DNA of 64,000 bases from Pectobacterium punjabense (GTDB taxonomy: Bacteria; Pseudomonadota; Gammaproteobacteria; Enterobacterales; Enterobacteriaceae), in assembly GCF_012427845.1 (NCBI RefSeq), contig NZ_CP038498.1:1612001-1676000 (forward strand), given 5' to 3'. Position 1 is the stretch's first letter, and each line of letters opens with the position of its first letter. This document shows positions 30,365-38,400 of this stretch, piece after piece. Position numbers and translations under genes: made by a program. Below the pieces are notes generated by a model. The model did no database searches and had not been told where the DNA came from. It worked only from the letters and a program-made list of their open reading frames with translations.

Positions 30365-30388
30365 GCCTAGAAAACTAGTTACACGCCT
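30359..30388 (-). promoter_or_regulatory. RAT site of the bglFBG operon
   Basis: On the - strand it reads GGCGTGTAACTAG...CTAGGCAAGACC, close to the BglG/LicT RAT consensus (GGATTGTTACTG...GCAGGCAAAACC). The last bases are shared with the terminator stem, so RAT and terminator cannot form together. Confidence 0.75.
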
Positions 30389-30396
30389 GTAGTGCT

Positions 30397-30469
30397 GTTG
30401 TAAGTCCTCGTGTGCGAGAAAGTCAAACGGATCGTGTGGCCTTGATAGGTAAGTGTGATGGCAATAGCA
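30397..30469 (-). promoter_or_regulatory. Promoter and CRP site of the bglFBG operon
   Basis: On the - strand, TTGACT (30421-30426), 18 bp, TACAAC (30397-30402). A CRP-like site, TGTGA on the + strand at 30454-30458 with TAGCA six bases on, is centred about 70 bp upstream of the expected start. The RAT follows directly. Confidence 0.45.
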
Positions 30470-30738
30470 GAATGTCAGGTTTAGCCTGGCGGGGCTGATG
30501 GATCTTAGGCATGTTGCATAAAAGATGGCCTTTTTTGACCGATTATAGAAAACAGAATGATCTAAACTTACAGCGTGCAAATGGGTAGACGAGAGACGAA
30601 AGGCGCGTATGATTTCTGTAATATGGACAGATCATCGTAGAGATAATCAGTTTGCACAGATGGCGGATTTAAATACGTCAAAATTATTTTAATTGATTGT
30701 TTTTTATTTAAAAATAGGCACCGTTGGGATTTATTGTT

Positions 30739-31785
30739 ATGACTGATAATTTGCTTTCTCACCTGTCGAATGCGTTACGTTCAGAGGCTTCCTTCGAGGG
30801 GCTAGTTCGCCAGTTATTGGTCATGCTGGAATTGGTCACCGACCTTGAATCGACCTATTTGACGCAGGTAGACACCGAAGCGGGCTTCCAAAATATCCTG
30901 TTTGCTCATAACACTAAAACGCTCAATATCCCCGAGGGGATATCGGTCCCGTGGCACGACACGTTATGCAAACGTGCATTGGATGAAGGGCAAAGCTATA
31001 CGCCTGATGTGTCAGCGTGCTGGGGGGATTCGCAGGCGGCGAAAGCGCTGGGCATTATGACTTATGCCAGTACACCGGTACGTATGGAAGACGGGCAATT
31101 ATATGGCACGCTCTGTGCAGCGAGCTCTGACCATAAACCGCTGACAACTAAAGGTGAACAAATCCTGAGTTTGTTCGCGCAGCTTATTGCTCAACAGGTG
31201 CAGAAAGAGTGGCTGGTGCAGCAGTTAACGGCCGCGAATGCGGCGTTGCATGAATATTCTTACACCGATTCACTGACCGGACTGCTTAACCGTCGTGGCG
31301 TGTTTTACTCTCTGGAAGCGCTGTTTTCTCAGGCAAAGAATGACAACCAGCAGGCATTGATTGTGTTCATTGACCTCGATGGCTTTAAAAAAATTAACGA
31401 CCAGTTTGGCCATGACGCCGGTGATACCTTCTTACAAGAGGTTGCTCAACGCTTGTTAATGTGGGGAAACCCCGGTGATGTTGTTGGTCGACTGGGTGGT
31501 GATGAATTTGTTTTCGCCCGCATGGTGAATATTGCAGAGGGTGAAAAAGAGCACGTAGTCTCTTCCTTTAGAGACAGTATGACGCCCTTGTTACAGGGGA
31601 ATTATCCACTCGGTACGGTCAGCATCGAATACTTAGGTGCAAGCATGGGGGTCGTCATGGCAGATCCTTCCATCGATGAACCCGATGGTGCGATCCGCCG
31701 TGCAGATGCTGCAATGTACGCCAATAAAGTCATGCGAAAAAAAGATCAAATCAGCGCTTTTGAAGTCATCCCAACACAAGAGTAA
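30739..31785 (+). CDS. GAF-domain diguanylate cyclase
   Basis: A 348-residue cytoplasmic protein (ATG at 30739; TTG at 30724 is the alternative). Residues 10-160 form a GAF sensor domain (YLTQVDTEAG, VPWHDTLCKRALDEG, YASTPVRMEDGQLYGTLCAAS). A GGDEF domain follows (YTDSLTGLLNRRG, FIDLDGFKKINDQFGHDAGD, RLGGDEFVFA with GGDEF at about 253-257). It should make c-di-GMP in response to a small ligand or redox cue on the GAF domain. It is preceded by a long AT-rich region and is a monocistronic gene. Confidence 0.9.
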   Translation: MTDNLLSHLSNALRSEASFEGLVRQLLVMLELVTDLESTYLTQVDTEAGFQNILFAHNTKTLNIPEGISVPWHDTLCKRALDEGQSYTPDVSACWGDSQAAKALGIMTYASTPVRMEDGQLYGTLCAASSDHKPLTTKGEQILSLFAQLIAQQVQKEWLVQQLTAANAALHEYSYTDSLTGLLNRRGVFYSLEALFSQAKNDNQQALIVFIDLDGFKKINDQFGHDAGDTFLQEVAQRLLMWGNPGDVVGRLGGDEFVFARMVNIAEGEKEHVVSSFRDSMTPLLQGNYPLGTVSIEYLGASMGVVMADPSIDEPDGAIRRADAAMYANKVMRKKDQISAFEVIPTQE

Positions 31786-31831
31786 ATACCTATGCGGGTA
31801 TGATCATCTGCTCATTATCTGGTGGGCTCGC

Positions 31832-32632
31832 TCATGCATCTTTGGTGCTATCCAGAGTGAGTTTGCCATCTTCTAAGTGAAGTTTCGTGGTGGAAAGGAG
31901 TTCAAATAGGCGCTTAAACGGATCTGCATTTTTGCCTGATTCACCCGTCATAAAGTTGAAGTCCATTTCTATCATGTACTTAAGTCGGGGTACATAGCCT
32001 TCTGGTGCCTGTACTTGCTCAATCAATGGCAGACTTTCATGATGAGCTAACACCATTTTAAAAAATTCAGTCTGTTTAAACTCACCGCGATTCCACTCCA
32101 GCTTACTTTGCGCTACGGCCATCGTACGCCATACTTGCTCTTGGTCATAAGCTTCACTCCAGGCAGCACGTCGTTCATTCACGGTAAAGGTTCCGCTGTC
32201 GTCATAGGTAATCAGCGCCAGTTGTTCACGAGACAGGCCTCTGAAAGGGTTGCTTCCTTGGCGATTGTTATACGCCGTAGCTTGTTTCGCTCTGGCTAAT
32301 CGCTCAGGGTCATCGCTATTGGGGATTTCCGCATCGTGGGTTTTTTTGTTATTGGCGTAATTCACACCGACTAGTTCATCATCCACGCTTCTGGCTTTGG
32401 CTGCCAATGTACTGCGGTCGCTTTTGGCGTCTCTGGCCTCAGCCCTGACAGCGGCATCGCTCAATTGTCTCGCGAGTGTTGACACGGAGCTGGTTTGGTT
32501 TGGTTTATCTGGATCGATGGAGGACGAGGGCGACTGAGTGTTTGTTGAGAGTGCCTTTGTTTTTTTGGTTATGCCTGCTTCTGTCAGTTGATTAACAGTG
32601 GATGTTGTTGATGTTTTCTGGATGCCAATCAT
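31832..32632 (-). CDS. Protein of unknown function with disordered Ser/Thr-rich N-terminus
   Basis: A 266-residue hydrophilic protein I do not recognise. The first 110 residues are low complexity, rich in Ser, Thr, Ala, Lys and Asp, with no signal peptide or membrane segment. The second half looks folded: GLSREQLALITYDDSGTFTVNERRAAWSEAY, then EQVWRTMAVAQSKLEW and FFKMVLAHHESLPLIEQ. A good TGAGG ribosome site precedes ATG, and the gene has a long intergenic region on its promoter side. The layout of disordered head and compact tail is seen in type III-secreted proteins, but nothing here proves export; a housekeeping or phage-derived origin is equally possible. Confidence 0.7.
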   Translation of the reverse strand: MIGIQKTSTTSTVNQLTEAGITKKTKALSTNTQSPSSSIDPDKPNQTSSVSTLARQLSDAAVRAEARDAKSDRSTLAAKARSVDDELVGVNYANNKKTHDAEIPNSDDPERLARAKQATAYNNRQGSNPFRGLSREQLALITYDDSGTFTVNERRAAWSEAYDQEQVWRTMAVAQSKLEWNRGEFKQTEFFKMVLAHHESLPLIEQVQAPEGYVPRLKYMIEMDFNFMTGESGKNADPFKRLFELLSTTKLHLEDGKLTLDSTKDA

Positions 32633-33057
32633 TCAGTGCCTCACTGTTCTCGGAGGATGGGATAAGCCCATCATGCGGAATACGAAGCTGAGTTCTAACA
32701 CCGTAAAAGCTAAGTAAACCGATTTTTCATAGAGTAAATCGGCATTTAATAGAAATGGTTTAATTTTTTATGGTTATTTTGATGATGATTTCTAGCGGGT
32801 GAGAGCATATCCACCACCATGTTTTACCGGAGGGCGAGAGCGATAAAGAGCGTGCGGAATTACATAGCTGACTCATAATGTATAGTTGTGAATAGTTATT
32901 TTTAGTAACCAATGTAGGGTACAGTGGCGCTTGTTAAGTCAAAAGACATCCAGCGCCTGTTTTTTAATTGGAATAGTACTGAAGGATACCTTAAATAACT
33001 AAAATTGCAGGGGGATAAATAAACGTGCAGCTTGAGTTATGATGACGCTATGCCATC
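32633..33057. other. Intergenic, AT-rich
   Basis: About 425 bp between the unknown protein and the small NVCGW protein. A short stem GATGGG/CCCATC lies at 32656-32672. No coding frame or convincing terminator; it must hold the promoter of the 266-residue protein. Confidence 0.4.
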
Positions 33058-33396
33058 TTACCAGCCGCAGACGTTAGTTTCTTCATCTGCATCGTAACCA
33101 CGCACGATATTAACCAGTTCTTTTACCGCTTCAGCGGAAGTTGTCTTATCTTTTAATCCTTCAAGCGCGGAGAAGTCTTTGTCAACGGCTACGCCATTGT
33201 TATTGTTCGTCACTGTCAGCAAGAAACCTTTTTTATTTTCACTGGTTAAAGACAGTTCATTAATCAATTGCTCAACTGCGCCAGAAGCGAAGTCTGGGAC
33301 ATAAAAAGCCATCGGTTTAAGATAAACTTTTTCTACTTTTTCATTATTATCGCGATTCAATAGCGTTAATGAATACCCTTTATTTTCAGCTGTCAT
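33058..33396 (-). CDS. Small acidic protein of unknown function ending in NVCGW
   Basis: A 112-residue protein I do not recognise. Its body is soluble and regular (GYSLTLLNRDNNEKVEKVYLK; KKGFLLTVTNNNNGVAVDKD), and it ends with a flexible acidic tail DADEETNVCGW containing its only Cys. It starts 9 bp after the cupin gene, with a GAGG site overlapping that gene's stop, so the pair is coupled. A leader-like body with a short Cys-containing tail resembles some modified-peptide precursors, but no modifying enzyme of a known RiPP class is nearby, so this is speculative. Confidence 0.75.
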   Translation of the reverse strand: MTAENKGYSLTLLNRDNNEKVEKVYLKPMAFYVPDFASGAVEQLINELSLTSENKKGFLLTVTNNNNGVAVDKDFSALEGLKDKTTSAEAVKELVNIVRGYDADEETNVCGW

Positions 33397-33405
33397 TTTT
33401 TCACC

Positions 33406-33738
33406 TCAACCTTCTATCAGAATTTTTGGATCGACATAAAAGTCTACATTAAATAACGTATCATCAGACAACGCTTCAATTCTGTGCCATTTTTCTGGAG
33501 GAAATATGCCAAATTGCCCTGCTTCAATCGTCAGCGTTTCAATTGGCTCAGGACTCGTCTCATCGGCATAGCCATAATAACGAATCGTCCCTTGCATTAC
33601 GCACAAACGCGGGTAAACACCTTGCCGTGTTCCTGCGTCTAAATGGCGCTGCCAGATTGACGCGGGGGCAGTCTCTTTTGTCCAAAAAGGGGTTGTGCGG
33701 GTATGAACATAATTCGCAGGTATGACAATTCGTTCCAT
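33406..33738 (-). CDS. DUF1971 cupin protein (TehB N-terminal domain-like)
   Basis: A 110-residue single-domain protein. RTTPFWTKETAPASIWQRHLDAGTRQGVYPRLCVMQGTIRYY is the DUF1971 pattern found in YeaR and at the N-terminus of some TehB tellurite-resistance proteins; PPEKWHRIEAL supplies the late cupin His. These domains bind small anions or metals; the function is uncertain. First gene of a two-gene unit with the NVCGW protein. There is no methyltransferase domain, so a TehB activity is not implied. Confidence 0.8.
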   Translation of the reverse strand: MERIVIPANYVHTRTTPFWTKETAPASIWQRHLDAGTRQGVYPRLCVMQGTIRYYGYADETSPEPIETLTIEAGQFGIFPPEKWHRIEALSDDTLFNVDFYVDPKILIEG

Positions 33739-34118
33739 GTTTAAACCTCATGCTTTACCCAGCCACATGCGGGTTGGGAGGGGAAAAACCATATAATGCA
33801 TATCATATACCTCTTTTAAGGCTTGTGAATTATTTTTTGCCAATTAATTTTTTACAATGCCGAAACGCCTCATAAAAGGGCTCTGTTATCAAGCGGAAGT
33901 GTGTCACATGTCGGTTATTTTTATCAGCCAGTAAGTTGAAAGGAAGCCTAGCGCTAAGGAATAGTTACATTAAGTTATTTATTAATAAACTACTTATTGG
34001 GGATAGAGAGTTTATAAAAATATAACTATAACTACTCAATTATGGTTATTGTTAAGTGGAAGTCAAAAGAGTAGAAATGAGGAATGTAACGATAATCTAT
34101 GATGAGGTTTTAACTCAG
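33739..34118. other. Divergent intergenic, AT-rich
   Basis: About 380 bp holding the promoters of the cupin gene and the flavin-reductase-like gene. AT-rich with many short TATA-like tracts; I see no operator strong enough to call. Confidence 0.35.
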
Positions 34119-34709
34119 ATGAAAAAGAATGTAAAACTCAGTTCGTTTTATTATGGATTTCCGGTTTTCCTCGTTACGACGATGGATAATAGCAACGGAA
34201 ATATTAATATTGCTTCTATCTCATCATCAATATCCCTCGGGGATAAAATCATTATCGGTGTCAGCAAAGGCAGCAAAACCTACGATAATCTATTATCCGG
34301 ATCGGATGTTGTTATCAATATTCCTGATTACAAACTTTGGGAGAAGGTTGAAGAGCTTGGCAAGTTGACTGGAAACGAGACACTATCTGAAGGGCAGATA
34401 AAATGGGGCGTTCAGATATGTCACGATAAATTTGCCAAAGTGGGTCTTCATACTGAAGCCTCTACAGATATTACTCCGCCTCGGGTTATTGAATGTCCCA
34501 TTCAGGCAGAATGTAAGACTGTCAGCACGACAGACAAGGGGCGTTTTATTCTGGTCGAGTTAGACATCATTAATGTTTGGGTGGATAGCGAATTATTAGG
34601 GTCAAATGATGTTATCGACTCGTCGAAATGGAAACCTTTGATATATAACTTCCGCGAGTACGATACTACGGGTGATGCATTAGGGTTTAATTTTAAATAC
34701 GGCCATTAA
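34119..34709 (+). CDS. Flavin reductase-like (DIM6/NTAB) FMN-binding protein
   Basis: A 196-residue protein from ATG 34119 (MKKNVKLSSFYYGFPVFLVTT), which fits the usual start of this family; the frame is open to 34056, and ATG 34077 is an alternative. It matches the split-barrel flavin-reductase domain: YGFPVFLVTTMDNSNGNINIAS, SLGDKIIIGVSKGSKTYDNLL, VVINIPDYKLW. Relatives bind FMN and reduce flavin or act as flavoredoxins. The partner is unknown and it stands alone. Lysine- and AT-rich codon use suggests recent arrival. Confidence 0.82.
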   Translation: MKKNVKLSSFYYGFPVFLVTTMDNSNGNINIASISSSISLGDKIIIGVSKGSKTYDNLLSGSDVVINIPDYKLWEKVEELGKLTGNETLSEGQIKWGVQICHDKFAKVGLHTEASTDITPPRVIECPIQAECKTVSTTDKGRFILVELDIINVWVDSELLGSNDVIDSSKWKPLIYNFREYDTTGDALGFNFKYGH

Positions 34710-34970
34710 TATCGTAGCATAAAGGTTGTCGCTGTATTAGCAAGTGGCAACCTATCTCATCCCTTCTTCTCCTGGAGTCCCAAGTCGTTAACTCTTAAAC
34801 GATTGACGGAGAGTTGCTGAAAATATGACACAGCGTACTTTACGTACGGTGAATGTGCGTTTTCCTACGCAGATAAATTGTTGGTATACTGCCAAAGCCT
34901 TCCTTCATTTTCTCTTTTTCCCCCTCCTTTTTAATATCTTTTTACTCTGCCTTCTTCAGAGGAGAATTGT

Positions 34971-35528
34971 ATGACTAATATTCAGCAACGTATTGTGCTA
35001 ACCGGAGGACCCGGGTCAGGAAAAAGTACGCTTATCGACGCCCTTACTCAACGTGGGTACACATGCTCAACAGAGGCGGGTAGAGCCATTATTCAGGATC
35101 AGCTTGCTATTGGTGGAAACGCGCTGCCGTGGGGAGATCGTGCGGCATTTGCAGAAATGATGCTGTGCTGGGAAATGCGTTCGTATCACCACCTTGACGA
35201 CGGTAATACACCGTGCTTTTTCGATCGGGGACTCCCTGATATAGCGGGCTATCTGAGCCTTTGTGAATTACCTATTCCAATGCATCTGGAGGAAGCATTA
35301 CGGCAATGTCGCTACTTTGAACATGTATTTATTGCCCCGCCATGGCGCGAAATTTATGCGCAAGATACGGAGCGAAAACAATCTTTCGAAGAAGCCGTAT
35401 TAACCTATCAGGTTATGCTTGATACATATCAAAAATATGGTTACCAGTTGTGGGAACTTCCGCGCGTTTCGGTCGATGAACGCGTCAGTTTTATCATATC
35501 AAAGATGCACTCGATGGTGCTCATATAG
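34971..35528 (+). CDS. AAA-type NTPase/kinase (AAA_28-like)
   Basis: A 185-residue single-domain P-loop protein. Walker A is GGPGSGKST at residues 11-19; STEAGRAIIQDQLA and FFDRGLPDIAGYL follow as in the AAA_28 family, and APPWREIYAQDTERKQSF is the lid-like arginine-rich region. Members resemble nucleoside or small-molecule kinases; the substrate is not known. ATG follows AGAGGAG. It is followed by a terminator-like hairpin at 35537-35564. Confidence 0.82.
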   Translation: MTNIQQRIVLTGGPGSGKSTLIDALTQRGYTCSTEAGRAIIQDQLAIGGNALPWGDRAAFAEMMLCWEMRSYHHLDDGNTPCFFDRGLPDIAGYLSLCELPIPMHLEEALRQCRYFEHVFIAPPWREIYAQDTERKQSFEEAVLTYQVMLDTYQKYGYQLWELPRVSVDERVSFIISKMHSMVLI

Positions 35529-35536
35529 CAAAACGG

Positions 35537-35564
35537 CCGCTTAAAGAAACTTAAGCAGGATTTT
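35537..35564 (+). terminator. Terminator of the NTPase gene
   Basis: CCGCTTAA-AGAAAC-TTAAGCAGG with TTTTG after it, nine bases past the stop. The stem is like the tRNA-Asn terminator near 38142-38175 but in the opposite orientation, probably because both are compact palindromes. Confidence 0.6.
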
Positions 35565-35588
35565 GAGTCAGGCAACACAATATATGAC

Positions 35589-35780
35589 TCATTCTTCCCT
35601 GAAATACGAGTCAGATGGAACGCGATATTGTTCTGATAATTTGGCGATGTGCGCTGTACAAAAATCGATATAGGCTCTGGCCGTTGAAGAGATGTACTGC
35701 TGCTTTTTGTATACCAGATGCAAAGACGAATAAGGTAACGGATACTCCGGCAGCAGCTCTGGCAAGGTGATCTTTGTCAA
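35589..35780 (-). pseudogene. LysR-family regulator, C-terminal remnant
   Basis: The 63-residue frame (LPELLPEYPLPYSSLHLVYKK...ARAYIDFC) matches the end of the LysR substrate-binding domain. The helix-turn-helix and most of the sensor domain are missing, and no continuation is seen before the intact LysR gene at 35886. It looks like a decayed or recombined paralogue of its neighbour. Confidence 0.6.
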
Positions 35781-35885
35781 CCGTATTTCGCGTTTGTCTG
35801 CTGATCTAAATGACTTCTTCAGTGCGCTTGAAATGGAGAAAGCGTTTGTATGTTGCTGGTCAATGGGATGCTCCGTTATCTGGAG

Positions 35886-36785
35886 CTACATTATTTGACG
35901 CTTCGGCATATCAAAATAAGCAGAAAGAAAATCCAGCAATGCGCGTAGTGCTTTCGACATGAATTGTCTTGACGTGTAAACCCCATAGATGCCCATTTCA
36001 TGAGATTTGTAATCTGGGAGGAGATGAACCAACGAACCGTTTTCCAGATGGGGAGCCGCAAGGTACAAGGGCAGCTTTGCGATACCCATTCCTTGTAGTG
36101 CCACATCCATCAATACATTACCTTCGTTCGTGGAAAGACTACCGTTAATCGGCACACTGTATAATTCGTTCTGGTTACGAAATTGCCATTCAAACTTAGT
36201 GGAATAAACATGGGTGAGACAGTTATGTGCCGTAAGATCTGAAGGATGCTCAGGGATTCCGTTTCGCGTCAGATAGGCAGCAGAGGCACAAATTACGGTA
36301 TGACAGGTGGCAAATTTTTTAGCAATTAGGCCTGGCTCAAGATCGCTGGTTATTCGTATGGCCAGATCGATACTATCTTCTACCAGATTAAGGCGCTGCT
36401 CTCCCAATATTAAGTCAATTTTAACAGCAGGATAACGCGCCATATAGGCTGTCAGAGCTGAAGAAAGATGCGTTTGCCATAACCAGCTACTCGCGGTGAT
36501 GCGTAGCAGCCCATTGGGTTCAGTTTCATCAACTTTTGACTCGGCTTCGAGCAATTCAATGCGGTTCAAAACCTCTTTACACTGTAATAGGCAGGCCTCT
36601 CCGGTTGGAGTCAGGCCAAAACGACGTGTTGTTCGGTGCATTAACCTTGCACCTAGCCAATTTTCCAGCTCAGCCAAGTACCGAGTAACCATTGCCCGCG
36701 ACATATCGAGTCGCTCCGCGGCGGCGGTCTGGCTTTTGTGTGTAACTACTGTCACAAAAACTTTCATCGCAGTGAGCCGGTCCAT
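35886..36785 (-). CDS. LysR-family transcriptional regulator
   Basis: A 299-residue regulator. The N-terminal HTH (MDRLTAMKVFVTVVTHKSQTAAAERLDMSRAMVTRYLAELE) is of the type in which the usual SFSAAA is replaced by SQTAAA. A LysR substrate domain follows (GLLRITASSWLWQTHLS, DLAIRITSDLEPGLIAKK). It is divergent from the NAD(P)-binding oxidoreductase at 37030, a common arrangement in which the regulator controls its neighbour. Effector unknown. Confidence 0.9.
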   Translation of the reverse strand: MDRLTAMKVFVTVVTHKSQTAAAERLDMSRAMVTRYLAELENWLGARLMHRTTRRFGLTPTGEACLLQCKEVLNRIELLEAESKVDETEPNGLLRITASSWLWQTHLSSALTAYMARYPAVKIDLILGEQRLNLVEDSIDLAIRITSDLEPGLIAKKFATCHTVICASAAYLTRNGIPEHPSDLTAHNCLTHVYSTKFEWQFRNQNELYSVPINGSLSTNEGNVLMDVALQGMGIAKLPLYLAAPHLENGSLVHLLPDYKSHEMGIYGVYTSRQFMSKALRALLDFLSAYFDMPKRQIM

Positions 36786-37029
36786 ATAACCTCACAAAAT
36801 TAAGCTGACATCATCAACAATCGATATTTATAGGTTGTTTTTATACGCAAAGCAATTGGGGCAATTGCTCGCATACATTAAGTCTAAAACCTACTATTTG
36901 ACTGATTTATGCAATAAATCAGCCACCGCTACGATGTTTTTTTATACCCCATGGGCCAGTAGACTGAACTCGCCAACTTATTGTTTCACCAGCACCAAGG
37001 CATACTTACTCATTATCAGAGGAATAATC

Positions 37030-37668
37030 ATGAAAATTGCACTCGTAGCGCCTACCGGTAAAATTGGGTCTGAAATTGCCAAAGAAGCACTTCGTAAGGG
37101 ACATAAGGTCATTGGTATTGTCCGCACTCCCCGAAATGCCCCAGAAGCACTGAAGGCTGTTGAATTTAAAGTCGTTGATATATTTGATACACACGCTTTC
37201 GCTGAAGCAATCAAAGAAGCTGATGTCCTAGCAAGTGCTTATGGAGCACATGGCGATCATATTGATACTGTTACTGAAGCGGCGAAAGCGATTGTGTCGG
37301 CTGCACGGGTAGCGGGCATAAAGCGTGTCATTGTTGTCGGTGGTGCCGGCAGCCTTGAGGTTGCACCGGGTTCTAAGCTGGTTGACGCACCTTATTTCCC
37401 TGAAGACTACAGACCATACGGCCAGGCACACGACAGAGCCTTCCAGATTATCAATAAAGCAAGCGATCTGGAGTGGACATTCTTCTCGCCAGCTGCAGAA
37501 ATCGGTCCGGGGGCCAAGATAGGTCATTATCATGTCGCCGCTAAAACACTGCAAAAAGATACGAAAGGCAAGAGTAGTATTTCTTATCCTGACTATGCTG
37601 AAGCTTTTGTGGCAGAAATTGAAAATGGCAACTACGTCAAAAATATTATGACGGTTGCCTATAAATAA
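37030..37668 (+). CDS. NAD(P)-binding oxidoreductase, NmrA/YwnB-like (atypical SDR)
   Basis: A 212-residue protein from ATG 37030 after CAGAGG. The Rossmann motif APTGKIGSEIAKEALRKGHKV, with VVDIFDT, and later RVIVVGGAGSLEVAPG, match the SDR_a5/NAD(P)H-binding group. The catalytic Tyr-Lys pair of classical SDRs is absent, as is usual for this group. Probably a reductase of quinones or other electrophiles, or a redox sensor. Likely controlled by the divergent LysR gene. Confidence 0.85.
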   Translation: MKIALVAPTGKIGSEIAKEALRKGHKVIGIVRTPRNAPEALKAVEFKVVDIFDTHAFAEAIKEADVLASAYGAHGDHIDTVTEAAKAIVSAARVAGIKRVIVVGGAGSLEVAPGSKLVDAPYFPEDYRPYGQAHDRAFQIINKASDLEWTFFSPAAEIGPGAKIGHYHVAAKTLQKDTKGKSSISYPDYAEAFVAEIENGNYVKNIMTVAYK

Positions 37669-37831
37669 CCTGGATTTTTTCATCTCTCATGGGGATGCAG
37701 ATACTCTGCATCCCCATGCTAAAGGAAAAAATAGCATAGATTCTTAAATCGAATCGGTATGCACTTTACTGCATAAGACGGCTTCGTACACATCTAACAC
37801 TCAGAAATGTGCAGCCCCGATAGACGGGAAT

Positions 37832-38011
37832 CGCCTACCATTCACCCTTGAAAGTACTCAGGAAAAAATACGCCTTGCGGAAGACGTCTGGAATTCAATT
37901 AATCCAGAGCGTGTTTCGCTTGCTTATACCCATGATTCATTCTGGCAAAATCGAGGAGAGTTTATCGTCAGGCGTGACGAAGCGATTCTTTTAGTCGTTA
38001 AGAGACAGTAG
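37832..38011 (+). pseudogene. DUF1348 (NTF2-like) gene remnant
   Basis: Translating from 37832 gives [19 protein letters not shown], then [18 protein letters not shown] and RRDEAI before a stop at 38009-38011. This is the N-terminal half of DUF1348 proteins (usually about 155 residues with AEDAWN..DPERVALAYT). There is no start codon in place and the second half is missing. A short fragment, so a recently broken gene. Confidence 0.6.
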
Positions 38012-38141
38012 AGGGTCACTTCATTATCGAACCTGAAAGACCCCAAATCTGACCACCACATTCTTCCGATGCGGAGGGGAAATGGCATGGGCATCGGGAA
38101 CGGCTTTAAGGTGTAACGTATTGAATAAAATGCTAAAAGCA

Positions 38142-38175
38142 AAAATCCCGCTTAAGTTTCCTTAAGCGGGATTTT
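38142..38175 (-). terminator. Terminator of tRNA-Asn
   Basis: AAAATCCCGCTTAAG (38142-38156) pairs perfectly with CTTAAGCGGGATTTT (38161-38175). Read on the - strand, the stem is followed by T residues and lies seven bases after the tRNA CCA end. Confidence 0.85.
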
Positions 38176-38182
38176 CTATGTA

Positions 38183-38258
38183 TGGCTCCTCTGACTGGAC
38201 TTGAACCAGTGACATACGGATTAACAGTCCGCCGTTCTACCGACTGAACTACAGAGGA
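38183..38258 (-). tRNA. tRNA-Asn (GTT anticodon)
   Basis: On the - strand TCCTCTGTAGTTCAGTCGGT begins a 76-nt cloverleaf ending AGAGGAGCCA. The acceptor stem TCCTCTG/CAGAGGA closes, the anticodon loop is CTGTTAA, and the T-arm is CTGG-TTCAAGT-CCAG. The CCA is genomically encoded. It closely resembles E. coli tRNA-Asn. Confidence 0.97.
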
Positions 38259-38276
38259 ATCGTGTTGACGGGGCGC

Positions 38277-38305
38277 ATAATAACGGCGTGTGTTGCACAT
38301 GTCAA
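38277..38305 (-). promoter_or_regulatory. Promoter of tRNA-Asn
   Basis: On the - strand TTGACA (38300-38305), 17 bp, TATTAT (38277-38282), then a GC-rich discriminator GCGCCCC. This is the near-consensus, stringent-control form found at stable-RNA genes. Confidence 0.85.
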
Positions 38306-38352
38306 AGGCGTAAACCACAAAATTGCACTGTTCGGTGAGAGAATGCGCAATC

Positions 38353-38379
38353 TGCCGATATTTTTGGCAAATATCGGCA
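38353..38379. other. Stem-loop downstream of lacY
   Basis: TGCCGATATTT-TTGGC-AAATATCGGCA is a perfect 11-bp stem 22 bp beyond the lacY stop. No T run follows on the lacY strand, so it may protect the lac mRNA or act with Rho. Confidence 0.5.
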
Positions 38380-38400
38380 TTGCAGCGTATTTCTCTATCG

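Noticed and set aside
33406..33738. Tellurite resistance (TehB) gene
   Set aside because: Only the DUF1971 cupin part is present; there is no methyltransferase domain.
35537..38175. Similar palindromes at 35537 and 38142 as possible island attachment sites
   Set aside because: They are in inverted orientation, lack any tRNA 3'-end copy at 35537, and no integrase is present; both work as ordinary terminators.
38133..38318. 61-residue frame over tRNA-Asn
   Set aside because: It is a chance translation of the tRNA gene and its terminator.
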